A program made the position numbers and the translations under genes. From the NCBI GenBank assembly GCA_963787135.1, contig CAWBBW010000037.1, positions 1 through 64,000 on the forward strand: a stretch of 64,000 bases of DNA. Direction: 5' to 3'. Of this stretch, positions 46,498-56,500 are shown piece after piece. Source of the DNA: Roseiarcus sp963787135 (GTDB lineage: Bacteria; Pseudomonadota; Alphaproteobacteria; Rhizobiales; Beijerinckiaceae). Position 1 is the first letter of the stretch. The number at the start of each line of letters is the position of its first letter. The notes beneath the pieces are model-generated. The model worked only from the letters and a program-made list of their open reading frames with translations. It did no database searches and was not told the origin of the DNA.

Positions 46498-47552
46498 GGA
46501 TGGGCTGCCGGAAGATTGAGGGTCGACGTCCCGCAGGATCCGCGGACGATCAGGGTTGTCGGGCAAAGCACCGTTTCCGGCTCGAAGTCCCCGCTTGCGA
46601 GGTGGCGCATCAAGAGCTGCGCCGCGCGGGACCCCAGACTGCGGCCGTTGACCGCGACGGTGGTCAGGGCGGGAAGCGTGTGCTTTGCCTCTTCGATGTC
46701 GTCGAAACCGATCACGGCAAAGTCTTTTCCGACCGCGACACCCGCTTCGGTCAGCGCGCGAACGAGGCCGATCGCGACGACGTCGTTGTAGCAGAGGGCG
46801 GCGGTCGCGGGCTCTTGGAGGTTCAGCAACTGCGGGGCCGCCGCCCCGCCGCCCGCATACGTGATCACAGTCTCGATGATCAGGGAACTGTCGAGCGGAA
46901 CCCCGGCCTCTTCCAGGGCGAGCCGGTAGCCGGCAAGACGCTCCTCGCGGACGATCATCGATGTGAGTCCACCGACGAACGCGATTTTCTTATGTCCCGC
47001 CGCGATCAGATGGGCGGTCGCCTTTCGCGCTCCATCCCTGTTTTCCGGCGAGACCAGCGAGGCTTTGAGGCCCGGGAGACGCCGCATCACCTGCACGACG
47101 GGCAGGCCGGCGACCAGCGCCTTCAATTCGCCTAGCGACGTGCCAATCGCCGGCGATATCACGAGGCCGGCCGCTCCGTGCTCGCGCATCGACCGGATTA
47201 CCTGCAGCTGACGAACCGGATTCTCGGCGACATTGGCGAGAAAGGGGATGAACGCCCCGCCCTGACAGGCTTCCTCGATGCCGATCGCCAGTTCGACGAA
47301 GAAGGGGTTCGACAGGTCGTTGATGACCATGCCAAGGACGCCGGATTTGGCGCCGCGGAGCGTCGCCGCGCCTCGATGGTAGATGTAGCCGAGGTCCGTC
47401 ATCGCGCCCGAGACGCGCTCGCGGGTCGATTCCGCAACGAGCCCGCTGCCGGAGATCACCAGCGACACAGTGGACTTGGACACGCCGGCCGCGCGCGCGA
47501 CATCGACGATCGTCGGGCGACCCTCAATTCCTCCCTGTGCGCCTTCGACCAT
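46494..47552 (-). CDS. LacI-family transcriptional regulator
   Basis: The 352-residue repressor has the LacI helix-turn-helix (TIVDVARAAGVSKSTVSLVISG) and a periplasmic-binding-protein-like effector domain (GVLGMVINDLSNPFFVEL, DFAVIGFDDIEEAKHTLPALTTV). It heads the minus-strand island and overlaps the oxidoreductase gene. Two palindromic sites in the 165-nt divergent region are its likely operators, one 12 nt from its own start (autoregulation) and one near the divergent flavoprotein start. The ligand is probably the sugar or a breakdown product of it. Confidence 0.93.
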   Translation of the reverse strand: MVEGAQGGIEGRPTIVDVARAAGVSKSTVSLVISGSGLVAESTRERVSGAMTDLGYIYHRGAATLRGAKSGVLGMVINDLSNPFFVELAIGIEEACQGGAFIPFLANVAENPVRQLQVIRSMREHGAAGLVISPAIGTSLGELKALVAGLPVVQVMRRLPGLKASLVSPENRDGARKATAHLIAAGHKKIAFVGGLTSMIVREERLAGYRLALEEAGVPLDSSLIIETVITYAGGGAAAPQLLNLQEPATAALCYNDVVAIGLVRALTEAGVAVGKDFAVIGFDDIEEAKHTLPALTTVAVNGRSLGSRAAQLLMRHLASGDFEPETVLCPTTLIVRGSCGTSTLNLPAAHP

Positions 47553-47563
47553 GTCTCGCCCTG

Positions 47564-47581
47564 ATTTGGCACGTTCCAAAT
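47564..47581. promoter_or_regulatory. LacI-type operator candidate 1
   Basis: ATTTGGCACGTTCCAAAT is an almost perfect palindrome: ATTTGG and CCAAAT mirror each other around a central ACGT, with mismatches at only two symmetric positions. Central CG palindromes of this kind are typical of LacI-family sites. It lies 12 nt upstream of the LacI start codon. Confidence 0.65.
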
Positions 47582-47649
47582 ATATTGGCAACGATCGCCT
47601 TCGAATATTCCCGCAAACCTCGCTACTCAACTGGTCGATTGCCGCGGAA

Positions 47650-47665
47650 ATTGGAACGTGCTAAT
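47650..47665. promoter_or_regulatory. LacI-type operator candidate 2
   Basis: ATTGGAACGTGCTAAT repeats the core of site 1 in inverted orientation (TTGGAACGTG against CACGTTCCAA) and is a less perfect palindrome. It lies about 53 nt before the likely flavoprotein start, 86 nt from site 1, so DNA looping between the two sites is possible. Confidence 0.55.
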
Positions 47666-47717
47666 CATCCATATCCACTCCCGGCCGTCCAGTCAACCGG
47701 CAACCTGCGGAAAAATC

Positions 47718-49796
47718 GTGAGCGCGCCGATCCCCCAAACGATCCTCGACGGACTGACCGACATAGCGATGCCGCGGCTCGCCAACGAAAAGGCGCCGCA
47801 GGAATTCATCACCGCGCACGGCTTCAGACTGCCGATGCGACGTTGCGGCGCCCTTGTTCTCGGCAGCGGCGCCGCGGGATTGCGGGCGGCGGTCGAATTG
47901 AAGCGGCGGGACGTCGATGTGGTCATCGCAAGCCAGAGCGCGTTCGGCGGCACGTCCGCCTGCTCGGGTTCCGACAAGCAGACGCTCCACACTGCCAACG
48001 GCGCGGACAAGGGCGACGACTTTCGCGCAATGGCGGACGCGCTCGGCGCCGGCGGATCGATGGACGAGGACACGGCCTATGTCGAGGCTGTCGGCTCGCC
48101 GCGGGCGCTTGCCTCCTTGCAATTCATGGGGCTGCCGATACCGCAGGACCGGCTGGGCGGCGTGCTCCGCTACCAGACCGATCACGACGAAGTCGGGCGC
48201 GCGACAAGCTGCGGTCCGCGCACGTCGCGCCTGATGGTGCAAGCGCTCGCGAGGGAAGCGATGCTGCTTGAGGTGCCCGTCTTCAACAATACGACCGGCG
48301 TCCGCATTCTGGTTGCGCCGAGCCCGGCGCGCCGCGCGGCCGGCCTGCTGGCCATACGGCCCAAGCACCGGACCGAAGACAATCCGTTGGGCTTTGCCGT
48401 ATTCCTCTGCGACTCGCTCGTGATCGCGTCGGGCGGTCCTGGCGAACTCTATCGCGACAGCGTCTACCCCCGGCACTGCTTCGGCTCGCTCGGCCTTGCG
48501 CTCGAGGCCGGGCTCGAAGCCGTCAACCTGACCGAGAGCCAGTTCGGGATCGGGACATCGCGTGACGCGTTTCCATGGAATCTGTCGGGGACCTACGTCC
48601 AGTCGATGCCTTACGTGTTCTCGCTCGACCACAGTGGCGAGGAGCGCAACTTTCTCTCCGGCTACTATAGAACGACAAGCGAGCTGGCGTCGAACATCTT
48701 CCGCAAAGGCTACCAGTGGCCTTTCCATGCCTCTCGCATGCTCGACTTCGGCTCGAGCCTCTTCGACCTCGCCGTGTTCCGCGAGACGCAGGCGGGGCGG
48801 AAGGTGTTCATGGATTTCAACCGGAATCCACTCGCGGTCGCGGGAGACGCCGGTTTCGATCTCGAATCCTTGGATGAGGACGTCCGCGCCTACCTGCAGA
48901 ATTCCGGCGCCCTGCTCGAACAGCCGATCGATCGGCTTCGCAAGATGAACCCGCTCTCGATCGAACTCTACAAGCGCTACAAATACGACATCACTCAATA
49001 TCCGCTCGAATTCGCGATCAACAATCAGCATATGAACGGCGGCCTCGCCGTCAGCGCGTGGGGACAGACGAGCCTTGAGGGCTGCTACGCGGTCGGCGAA
49101 GCGGCGGGAACCCACGGCGTAACGCGTCCGGGCGGCGCGGCTCTTAACGCCGGTCAGGTCTTCGGGACCCGCTGCGCCGAGCATATCGCCTCAAGGCGCA
49201 ATGCGAGGGCCCTGTCCCCGCCCGAGCGCGACCTCATCGAAGGCGGCGTCGGCGATATCCTCGCCGTCCTTCGATCCGAGAGCCCGGTCAGAGCCGACGC
49301 CATCCGGAGCGAAGTTCAGGCGCGCATGAGCGACCATGCGGGGATCATCTGCACGGCCGCGGATGTAAAGACGTCGCTGGCCGACGCGAGCGCACTCAAC
49401 CGGGCGATCCGCCAACGAGGCGTCGCTTTCGAGGGCGCTTACGAGGCCGCAAGGGCGTTGCAATGGCGGCAGATGGCGCTCGCCTCCGAGGCGGTGCTCG
49501 CCGCGCTTTCGTTTTACGTCGGGCGAGGCGGAGGAAGCCGGGGGGCGCGGACCGTTTGCAGCCCGGACGGAGACAAAGTCCCGCTCGCCCGGACCGGGCC
49601 TCTGGAGGACTTTCGGTTCCGTTCCGAGCGCGCCGAGGATCGTTCCGAACAGATTCTCGTTCGGCTCGATGGCGACAAATTCATCTGCGGCACGCGGCCC
49701 GTCCGGCGCCACGACCGCTCCCAGCGCCCGTTCTTCGAGCGCGACTGGCCGGATTTCCTCACAGGCGCGATCTTCGATCCCGTCTCTGGGGCTTGA
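47718..49796 (+). CDS. FAD-dependent oxidoreductase, fumarate reductase flavoprotein-like
   Basis: The 692-residue protein (GTG start at 47718) has an N-terminal FAD fold (CGALVLGSGAAGLRAAVELKR) and the capping-domain layout of succinate dehydrogenase/fumarate reductase flavoproteins (GGPGELYRDSVYPRHC, INNQHMNGGLAVSAWGQT, YAVGEAAGTHGVTRPGG). No iron-sulfur or membrane-anchor subunit gene is next to it, so it may be a soluble flavoenzyme acting on an unsaturated or keto acid. It is divergent from the LacI island and shares its operator region. Other starts (ATG at 47769) are possible; no strong ribosome binding site is seen. Confidence 0.85.
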   Translation: MSAPIPQTILDGLTDIAMPRLANEKAPQEFITAHGFRLPMRRCGALVLGSGAAGLRAAVELKRRDVDVVIASQSAFGGTSACSGSDKQTLHTANGADKGDDFRAMADALGAGGSMDEDTAYVEAVGSPRALASLQFMGLPIPQDRLGGVLRYQTDHDEVGRATSCGPRTSRLMVQALAREAMLLEVPVFNNTTGVRILVAPSPARRAAGLLAIRPKHRTEDNPLGFAVFLCDSLVIASGGPGELYRDSVYPRHCFGSLGLALEAGLEAVNLTESQFGIGTSRDAFPWNLSGTYVQSMPYVFSLDHSGEERNFLSGYYRTTSELASNIFRKGYQWPFHASRMLDFGSSLFDLAVFRETQAGRKVFMDFNRNPLAVAGDAGFDLESLDEDVRAYLQNSGALLEQPIDRLRKMNPLSIELYKRYKYDITQYPLEFAINNQHMNGGLAVSAWGQTSLEGCYAVGEAAGTHGVTRPGGAALNAGQVFGTRCAEHIASRRNARALSPPERDLIEGGVGDILAVLRSESPVRADAIRSEVQARMSDHAGIICTAADVKTSLADASALNRAIRQRGVAFEGAYEAARALQWRQMALASEAVLAALSFYVGRGGGSRGARTVCSPDGDKVPLARTGPLEDFRFRSERAEDRSEQILVRLDGDKFICGTRPVRRHDRSQRPFFERDWPDFLTGAIFDPVSGA

Positions 49797-49928
49797 GTCC
49801 CTAAACCGGCACCGGATTGTTTTCCGCGGCCATCCAGTCCAAAATCATCCCGTCGACAGTTTTGGAGATGGACACAAGAACGAGGCAGACAACTCTAGGT
49901 TCATCCGGCGTCAAGGGAGCTCCCTGCC

Positions 49929-52292
49929 ATGTCAGACAAACCTGCGTCGCCCCCCGACGATAAGCCAGGCGCCCAGGTCGCCGAGCCCGAGACGGGGCCT
50001 GTATTCGAGCCTTATGAAAGCCCTGCCGGAGGCTGGGACGCGCTCCGCGCCGTTGCACGGGCGCTTCGCGAACAGAGCGTGTTGCTGAAAGGCTCAGAGA
50101 CGCTACTGTCGATGAATCAGCCGGAGGGCTTCGACTGCCCAGGTTGCGCATGGCCGGATCCGAAGCACACCAGTTCCTTTGAGTTTTGCGAGAACGGCGC
50201 CAAGGCTGTCTCCTTCGAACTCACCAAGCGCAAAGTGACTCCGGAGTTCTTCGCCGCTTACACCGTCAGCGAATTGGAACGGCAGAGCGATTACTGGCTG
50301 GAGGAACAGGGCCGCCTGACCGAACCCATGCGCTACAATCGCACGACCGACCGTTACGAACCGATCAGCTGGGAGGATGCGTTCGCGATGATCGGGACGC
50401 ATCTCCGCGCGCTGGAGAGTCCTGACAGGGCGGACTTCTACACATCGGGCCGCACGTCGAACGAAGCGGCGTTTCTCTACCAGATTTTCGTGCGGCGCTT
50501 TGGCACGAACAATCTTCCCGACTGTTCCAACATGTGTCACGAGGCGACCAGCGTCGGCCTCCCCGAGAGCATCGGCATCGGCAAGGGCACGGTCCTGCTC
50601 GAGGATTTCGACAAGACGGACGCGATCTTCGTGATCGGGCAGAACCCGGGCACGAATAGCCCCAGGATGATGACTCCGCTGCGCGAAGCGTCGAGACGCG
50701 GCGTTCCGATCGTCGCCATGAACCCGCTGCTCGAACGCGCGCTGGAACGGTTCGCGGCGCCGCAGGACCCGATCGAGATGGCGACTTTCAGCTCGACCCG
50801 CATCGCCAGCGAATATTGCCAGGTGCGCGTCGGGGGCGACGTCGCGGCGCTGAAGGGCGTGATGAAGCTCATTCTCGAAGCGCACGAAGCGGCTATTCGT
50901 GCAGGCGGAGAGCCGGTGTTGGATCTCCCGTTCATCGCGCAGCACACGTTTGGCTTCGAAGCACTGAGCGACGATCTGCGTCGTACCTCGTGGGATGACA
51001 TCCTGCGCGTCTCGGGCCTGCCGCGGGCTCAGATCGAACGTGTGGCGCACATCTATATGCAAGTGAAGTCCGTCATCATCTGCTTCGGCATGGGCATAAC
51101 CCAGCACCGTTACGGCACAGAGAACGTCCAGCAGATCGCCAATCTGCTGATGATGCGCGGCAATTTCGGCAGGCCCGGAGCGGGCATCTGTCCCGTTCGC
51201 GGCCACTCCAACGTGCAGGGCGACCGGACTGTCGGCATTGACGAAAAGCCCAGCGCGGCCCTCTTGAGCCAGATCGAGAAGGTGTTCGGTTTCAAGCCGC
51301 CGCAGAATCATGGGCGGGCGGTGGTGGATACGGTTCAGGCGATCATCGACGGCCGCACCGACGTGTTTATCGGTCTTGGCGGCAACTTCGTCGCGGCAGT
51401 CCCCGACGCGAAGGTTGTGAAAGACGCTATGCGGCGGCTGAAGCTGACGGTCGGCATCAATACGAAGTTGAACCGTGGCCATGTCGTGCACGGCGAAGAG
51501 GCGCTGATCCTGCCTTGCCTGGCCAGGAGCGACATCGATGTTCAGGCGACAGGCCGTCAAGCCGTGACGGTGGAAGACAGCATGTCGATGGTGCATGCGT
51601 CGAACGGCCTCGTGACGCCGCCCAGCCCCAGTCTCAAATCCGAAGTGTCGATCGTCTGCGGCATGGCGCGCGCCACGTTGCCGGGCACCGGGATCGATTG
51701 GGACGCTTTAGAGGGCAACTATGACCTCATCCGCGACAAGATCGAGGCTGTGTTTCCGAAGCTGTTCGCCGACTTCAACACGCGCATCCGCGTCCCGGGA
51801 GGCTTCCACCTTTATAACGGGCCGCGCAACCGGGAGTGGAACACGGCGACCGGACGCGCGAACTTCCTTGTTTGCGCCGGTGTCGCGGAAGACCCCGAGA
51901 TTGGAGATCCGGCGGCGCTGCAGCTCGCGACGATCCGAAGCCACGATCAGTACAATACGACGATCTACGGCCTCGATGATCGTTACCGCGGCGTCTATGG
52001 CGGCAGAATGGTGGTCTTCATGAATGAAGACGACATGGCGGATCGTCAGATCGTGCCGGACTCGCTTGTCGAACTGGAATCGGTGACCGGCGGCGGGGAC
52101 GTGCGCCGAACCGCAAGCGGCTTCAAGGCGCGGCCATATAGCATTCCGCGGGGTTCGATCGCCGCCTACTATCCGGAAACCAATGGCCTGCTGCCGCTGA
52201 GCTATCATGACAAGAAAAGCAAGACGCCCTCCGCAAAGTCGATCCCGGTGGTGGTAAGGCCGATGGCTAGTCGAGGCGCAGCGCCGGCATGA
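49929..52292 (+). CDS. FdhF/YdeP-type molybdopterin oxidoreductase
   Basis: The 787-residue protein belongs to the DMSO-reductase superfamily branch that includes E. coli YdeP (acid resistance) and formate-dehydrogenase-like proteins. Family text seen: CPGCAWPDP near residue 72, the region with DCSNMCHEATSVGLPESIGIG (the position of the Mo-ligand Cys/Sec in formate dehydrogenases), and MRGNFGRPGAGICPVRGHSNVQGD. No N-terminal 4Fe-4S motif and no signal peptide is present, so it is cytoplasmic. Its electron partner is not next door. The ribosome binding site AGGGAG lies inside a perfect 12-bp palindrome at 49914-49925. Physiological substrate unknown. Confidence 0.88.
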   Translation: MSDKPASPPDDKPGAQVAEPETGPVFEPYESPAGGWDALRAVARALREQSVLLKGSETLLSMNQPEGFDCPGCAWPDPKHTSSFEFCENGAKAVSFELTKRKVTPEFFAAYTVSELERQSDYWLEEQGRLTEPMRYNRTTDRYEPISWEDAFAMIGTHLRALESPDRADFYTSGRTSNEAAFLYQIFVRRFGTNNLPDCSNMCHEATSVGLPESIGIGKGTVLLEDFDKTDAIFVIGQNPGTNSPRMMTPLREASRRGVPIVAMNPLLERALERFAAPQDPIEMATFSSTRIASEYCQVRVGGDVAALKGVMKLILEAHEAAIRAGGEPVLDLPFIAQHTFGFEALSDDLRRTSWDDILRVSGLPRAQIERVAHIYMQVKSVIICFGMGITQHRYGTENVQQIANLLMMRGNFGRPGAGICPVRGHSNVQGDRTVGIDEKPSAALLSQIEKVFGFKPPQNHGRAVVDTVQAIIDGRTDVFIGLGGNFVAAVPDAKVVKDAMRRLKLTVGINTKLNRGHVVHGEEALILPCLARSDIDVQATGRQAVTVEDSMSMVHASNGLVTPPSPSLKSEVSIVCGMARATLPGTGIDWDALEGNYDLIRDKIEAVFPKLFADFNTRIRVPGGFHLYNGPRNREWNTATGRANFLVCAGVAEDPEIGDPAALQLATIRSHDQYNTTIYGLDDRYRGVYGGRMVVFMNEDDMADRQIVPDSLVELESVTGGGDVRRTASGFKARPYSIPRGSIAAYYPETNGLLPLSYHDKKSKTPSAKSIPVVVRPMASRGAAPA

Positions 52293-52357
52293 GCGCCGCC
52301 CGCCCGGGGCAGCATCCCTTTCGCGGGGGTCGGAGCTAATGACGAGGGAACATTTGC

Positions 52358-53521
52358 ATGCATGTGCCCTACAAACCCTTACTGGGCTTTGTCGTCTTGG
52401 CCGCCGGAGCGTTCGCAGTTATCCAATGGAGGTCCGCTGACCAAACCGCCCCGGCGCCGGCGGCCGCATCCCCGGTCCCGGTTGTCACCGCGCAGGTGCA
52501 GCAGCACGACGAGCCGATCGTGCTTTCCGGCATTGGAACGGTTGAGGCGCTGAATACGGCCTCGATCCAGAGCCAGGTGACGGGGGTGCTCGAGGAGGTC
52601 GATTTTACCGAAGGCCAGACGGTCAAGAAGGGCGACGTCCTAGCCAAGATCGACCCTCGTCTCTACCAGGCCGCCCTCGAGCAGGCGCAAGGACAATTGG
52701 CCAAAGACACCGCCCTGCACGCCCAGGCGGAATCCGATCTCGCGCGTTATCAAAAGCTTGGGACCGAGAATTCGATCGCCCTGATGCAAGTCGCCGACCA
52801 GCAGTTTCTGGCTGCGCAGGACGCGGCCGCCATGAAGACCGACGAGGGGGTGATCGTCACCGACCAGACGAATTTGGACTACACGACGGTGCGGGCGCCG
52901 TTCGACGGCGTCACCGGCCTGCTGCAGATCCAAATCGGCAATCTGATCCAACCGACTAACACGACCGGCATCGTGGTTCTGACGCAGGTGCAACCGATCA
53001 GCGTCGTGTTCATCTTGCCAAACGCCGATATCGCCCCGGTCCAGGAGGCCATGGCGCGCGGTCCGGTTCAAGCGACGGTCTACGATCAAGGCGGTTCGAA
53101 ACAGCTCGATGTCGGCACGCTGCTGGCGATCAACAACCAGGCGGCCCCGACTTCCGGGACGGTTCAACTCAAGGCGATATTTCCGAACCAGCAGCGTCAA
53201 CTCTGGCCCGGAACGTTCGTCAATGTCGACGTCACGACCTCTGTCGTCGCCAACGCGCTGACGATCCCGACCAACGCGCTGCAGCAGAACGACAAGGGGC
53301 AATTCGTCTATGTGGTCGGCGCCGACAGCCGCGTGTCGATTGAGCCGGTCGAGGTCACGCAGCGTCTGCACGCGGTCGCAGTGATCTCGAAGGGTCTGCA
53401 AGCCGGCGATACCGTCGTCGTGCAAGGTCAGTACCGACTGACGCCCGGGACCCTCGTCGCCGCGGCGAAGCCGTCCGAGGCGCCGAATCCGTCGACGGCC
53501 AGCGCGGGGATGCTGCCTTGA
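52358..53521 (+). CDS. RND efflux transporter periplasmic adaptor
   Basis: The 387-residue membrane-fusion protein bridges the inner membrane pump to an outer membrane channel. It has an N-terminal membrane anchor (LLGFVVLAAGAFAVI), lipoyl-type halves (SIQSQVTGVLEEVDFTEGQTVKKGDVLAKIDP), a coiled coil, and the beta-barrel part (VRAPFDGVTGLLQIQIGN and NALTIPTNALQQND). A GAGGGAA site precedes the ATG. It overlaps the pump gene by 4 nt. No outer membrane factor gene is in the window. Confidence 0.93.
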   Translation: MHVPYKPLLGFVVLAAGAFAVIQWRSADQTAPAPAAASPVPVVTAQVQQHDEPIVLSGIGTVEALNTASIQSQVTGVLEEVDFTEGQTVKKGDVLAKIDPRLYQAALEQAQGQLAKDTALHAQAESDLARYQKLGTENSIALMQVADQQFLAAQDAAAMKTDEGVIVTDQTNLDYTTVRAPFDGVTGLLQIQIGNLIQPTNTTGIVVLTQVQPISVVFILPNADIAPVQEAMARGPVQATVYDQGGSKQLDVGTLLAINNQAAPTSGTVQLKAIFPNQQRQLWPGTFVNVDVTTSVVANALTIPTNALQQNDKGQFVYVVGADSRVSIEPVEVTQRLHAVAVISKGLQAGDTVVVQGQYRLTPGTLVAAAKPSEAPNPSTASAGMLP

Positions 53522-56500
53522 ACCTCTCCAGCGGATTCATCACCAGACCGATCGCAACCGCGCTTATGATGGTCGCGGTCGTCGTGCTCGGGATCGTAAG
53601 CTACACGCTGCTTCCCGTCGCCGCCTTGCCTAATATCGACACGCCGACGATCCAGGTGACCGCCCAAATGCCCGGGGCCGACCCCCAAACGATGGCGTCC
53701 TCGGTCGCCACTCAACTTGAGCGGCAATTCGGCCAGATCCCCGGCTTAAGTCAGATGACTTCAAGCAGCGGGACCGGATTCACCGAGATCACGCTGCAGT
53801 TCGACCGCACCCGCACCGTTGATTCGGCGGCCGAAGACGTGCAGGCGGCGATCAACGCCACACAGGCGCAATTGCCGGTCTCGCTCCTGACCTCGCCGAT
53901 CTATCGCAAGACCAATCCTGCCGACACGCCGATCCTGCTGGTATCGATGACGTCCGACGTGCTGCCGATCATGACGGTCAGCGACTATGCCTACTCGATC
54001 CTGGCGCAGAAGGTCTCGCAAGTCTCGGGCGTCGGCCTCGTGACGATCGGCGGCAACTTAAGTCCGTCGATTCGAATCCAGCTCAACCCGGCCCAGCTCG
54101 CCGCCATGAATCTCGATTTCGAAACGGTCCGGCTCGCACTCGCAAACCTGACGGTCGTTCAGCCGACGGGGCTGCTCTACGGCGGTCAACAAGCCGTCGC
54201 GCTTCGGACGAACGACCAGCTGATGACGGCCCAAGGCTACGACGACGCGATCGTGGCCTATCGCAGCGGGGCTCCGATTCGCATCCGCGACATCGGACGG
54301 GCGATAAAGGCGCCCGTGGATACGACGCTTGGAGGTTGGCTCAACGGCAAGCCGGCTGTTTTGCTGTCCGTTTTTCGGGAACCCGGCGCCAATGTCATGT
54401 CGGCCGTCGCGGCAATCAAGAAAGCCCTGCCGCAACTCCGGGCCTCGCTGCCGCCGGGCATCGACGTCGAGATCGTATCCGACCGAACCCAAACCATCGC
54501 GGCCAGCCTTGCCGACGTGCGCTTCACGTTGCTCCTGACGATCGCCCTCGTCGTTGGCGTCATCGCGCTCTTCCTCCGCAAGCTTTGGGCGACCGTCATT
54601 CCCGCGATTTCGGTCCCGATTTCCCTCATCGGCACTTTCGCCGTGATGTACGTCCTGGGCTACAGCCTCGACAATCTGTCCTTGATGGCTCTCACGATCG
54701 CGGTGGGCTTCGTCGTCGACGACGCCATTGTCATGGTCGAGAACATCGTCAGGCATATCGAAAGCGGGGCTTCGCCGTTACAGGCGGCGCTGGATGGCGC
54801 CGGCGAGATCGGCTTCACCATTGTGTCGATTTCGATTTCGCTGGTCGCGGTCTTCATTCCGCTCTTCCTGATGGGTGGAGTCGTCGGACTCCTGTTTCGG
54901 GAATTCGCCGTGACCGTCGCCGTCTCGATTCTGGTTTCGGTGCTCGTCTCGCTGACGCTCACGCCCATGCTCTGCGCGAAATTGCTGCCCGCCGCGGCGC
55001 ATGGGAAGCAGGGCCGGGTTTCCCGCGCGCTCGAAGCGTTCTTCACCTGGCTGGTGGAGGTCTATGATCGCGCTCTGATCGTCGCTCTTAGACATCGCCG
55101 CATCACGCTTGGCGTGATGATCGCCACCGTGGCAGCGACCCTGGCGCTTTTCGTCGTCATCCCCAAAGGCTTCTTCCCGCAACAGGACACGGGCATCATT
55201 ATGGGGATCAGCGAAGCGGCCCAGGATGTCTCGCCCGAGGGGATGAAGCAACGGCAGCAGGCGATCCTCGATATCGCTGCCCACGACCCGGCTGTCGCGT
55301 CTGCAGTCGGCTATATCGGGCCCGGCGGCCCCACCGTCACCGAAAACGACGGCCGCGTCTTCATCACCCTGAAGCCCGAAGGTCAGCGCAATGTGACGGC
55401 CGACCAGGTGATCGCCCGGCTCACGACCGCGCTGCAATCGGTGCAGGGGATGAGGCTCTATATGCAAGCGGCGCAGGACATCACCATCGGCAGCCGGCTA
55501 TCGAAGACGCAGTACCAATTCACCCTGGTCGACATCAACCAGGACGAACTCAATTTCTACGCGCCGAAACTCATGGCCAAGCTGCAGGATTTGCCTGAAC
55601 TGACGGCGGTCGCGAGCGATCAGGAAGCGCCGGGCCGCATCCAGAAAGTTCAGATTGACCGCGCGGCCGCTGCGCTGTTCGGCATTACGCCTGCAACGAT
55701 CGACTCCACTCTCTACGACGCGTTCGGCCAGCGTCATATCGCCCGGATCTACGCCGCTCTTAACGAATATTACGTGATTCTCGAAGTCAATCCGCAATAC
55801 CAGCTCGGACCCAATGCGCTGCAACGCATCTACGTTCTCTCCCAGAACAGCACAATGGTGCCCTTGAGCCAGATCGCCAGCCTGACGCCGGCCGTTGCCC
55901 CGGTCGTGGTCAATCATCAGGGCCAGTTTCCGTCGGTCACCCTGAGCTTCAATCTCGCGCCGGACGCGACGATCGGGGCCGCGGTTTCAGCGGTGCAAGC
56001 GGCTACCCGCGACCTTCACTTGCCGCCATCGATAACCACGAGTTTCCAAGGCAACGCGCAAGCCTTCCAAAGTTCGCTCAGCACCACGCCCCCGCTGATC
56101 CTCGCGGCGTTGTTCGCGGTCTATATCATTCTTGGCATGCTCTACGAAAGTACGATCCATCCGTTGACGATCTTGTCGACGCTGCCTTCGGCCGGTCTCG
56201 GCGCACTCCTCACGCTGATGCTGGTCGGCCGGCCGCTCGATGTGATTGGTATTATCGGCATTATCCTCTTGATCGGCATCGTGAAGAAGAACGGCATCAT
56301 GCTTGTCGACGTCGCGCTTGAAGGGCAGCGCTATGAAGGACGTTCCTCCGAGGACGCAATCCATCACGCCTGCCTCCTCCGCTTCCGGCCTATTCTGATG
56401 ACGACCATGTGCGCGCTGTTTGGCGGCATCCCTCTCATGCTCGGGACTGGGACCGGGTCCGAAATCCGTCAACCGCTGGGCTATGCGATCGTCGGCGGAT

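Noticed and set aside
47661..49184. 507-codon minus-strand open frame opposite the flavoprotein
   Set aside because: The plus-strand frame has a clear FAD domain and family features; the antisense one has none.
50103..51596. 497-codon minus-strand open frame inside the YdeP-type gene
   Set aside because: Antisense of a molybdopterin oxidoreductase with clear family text.
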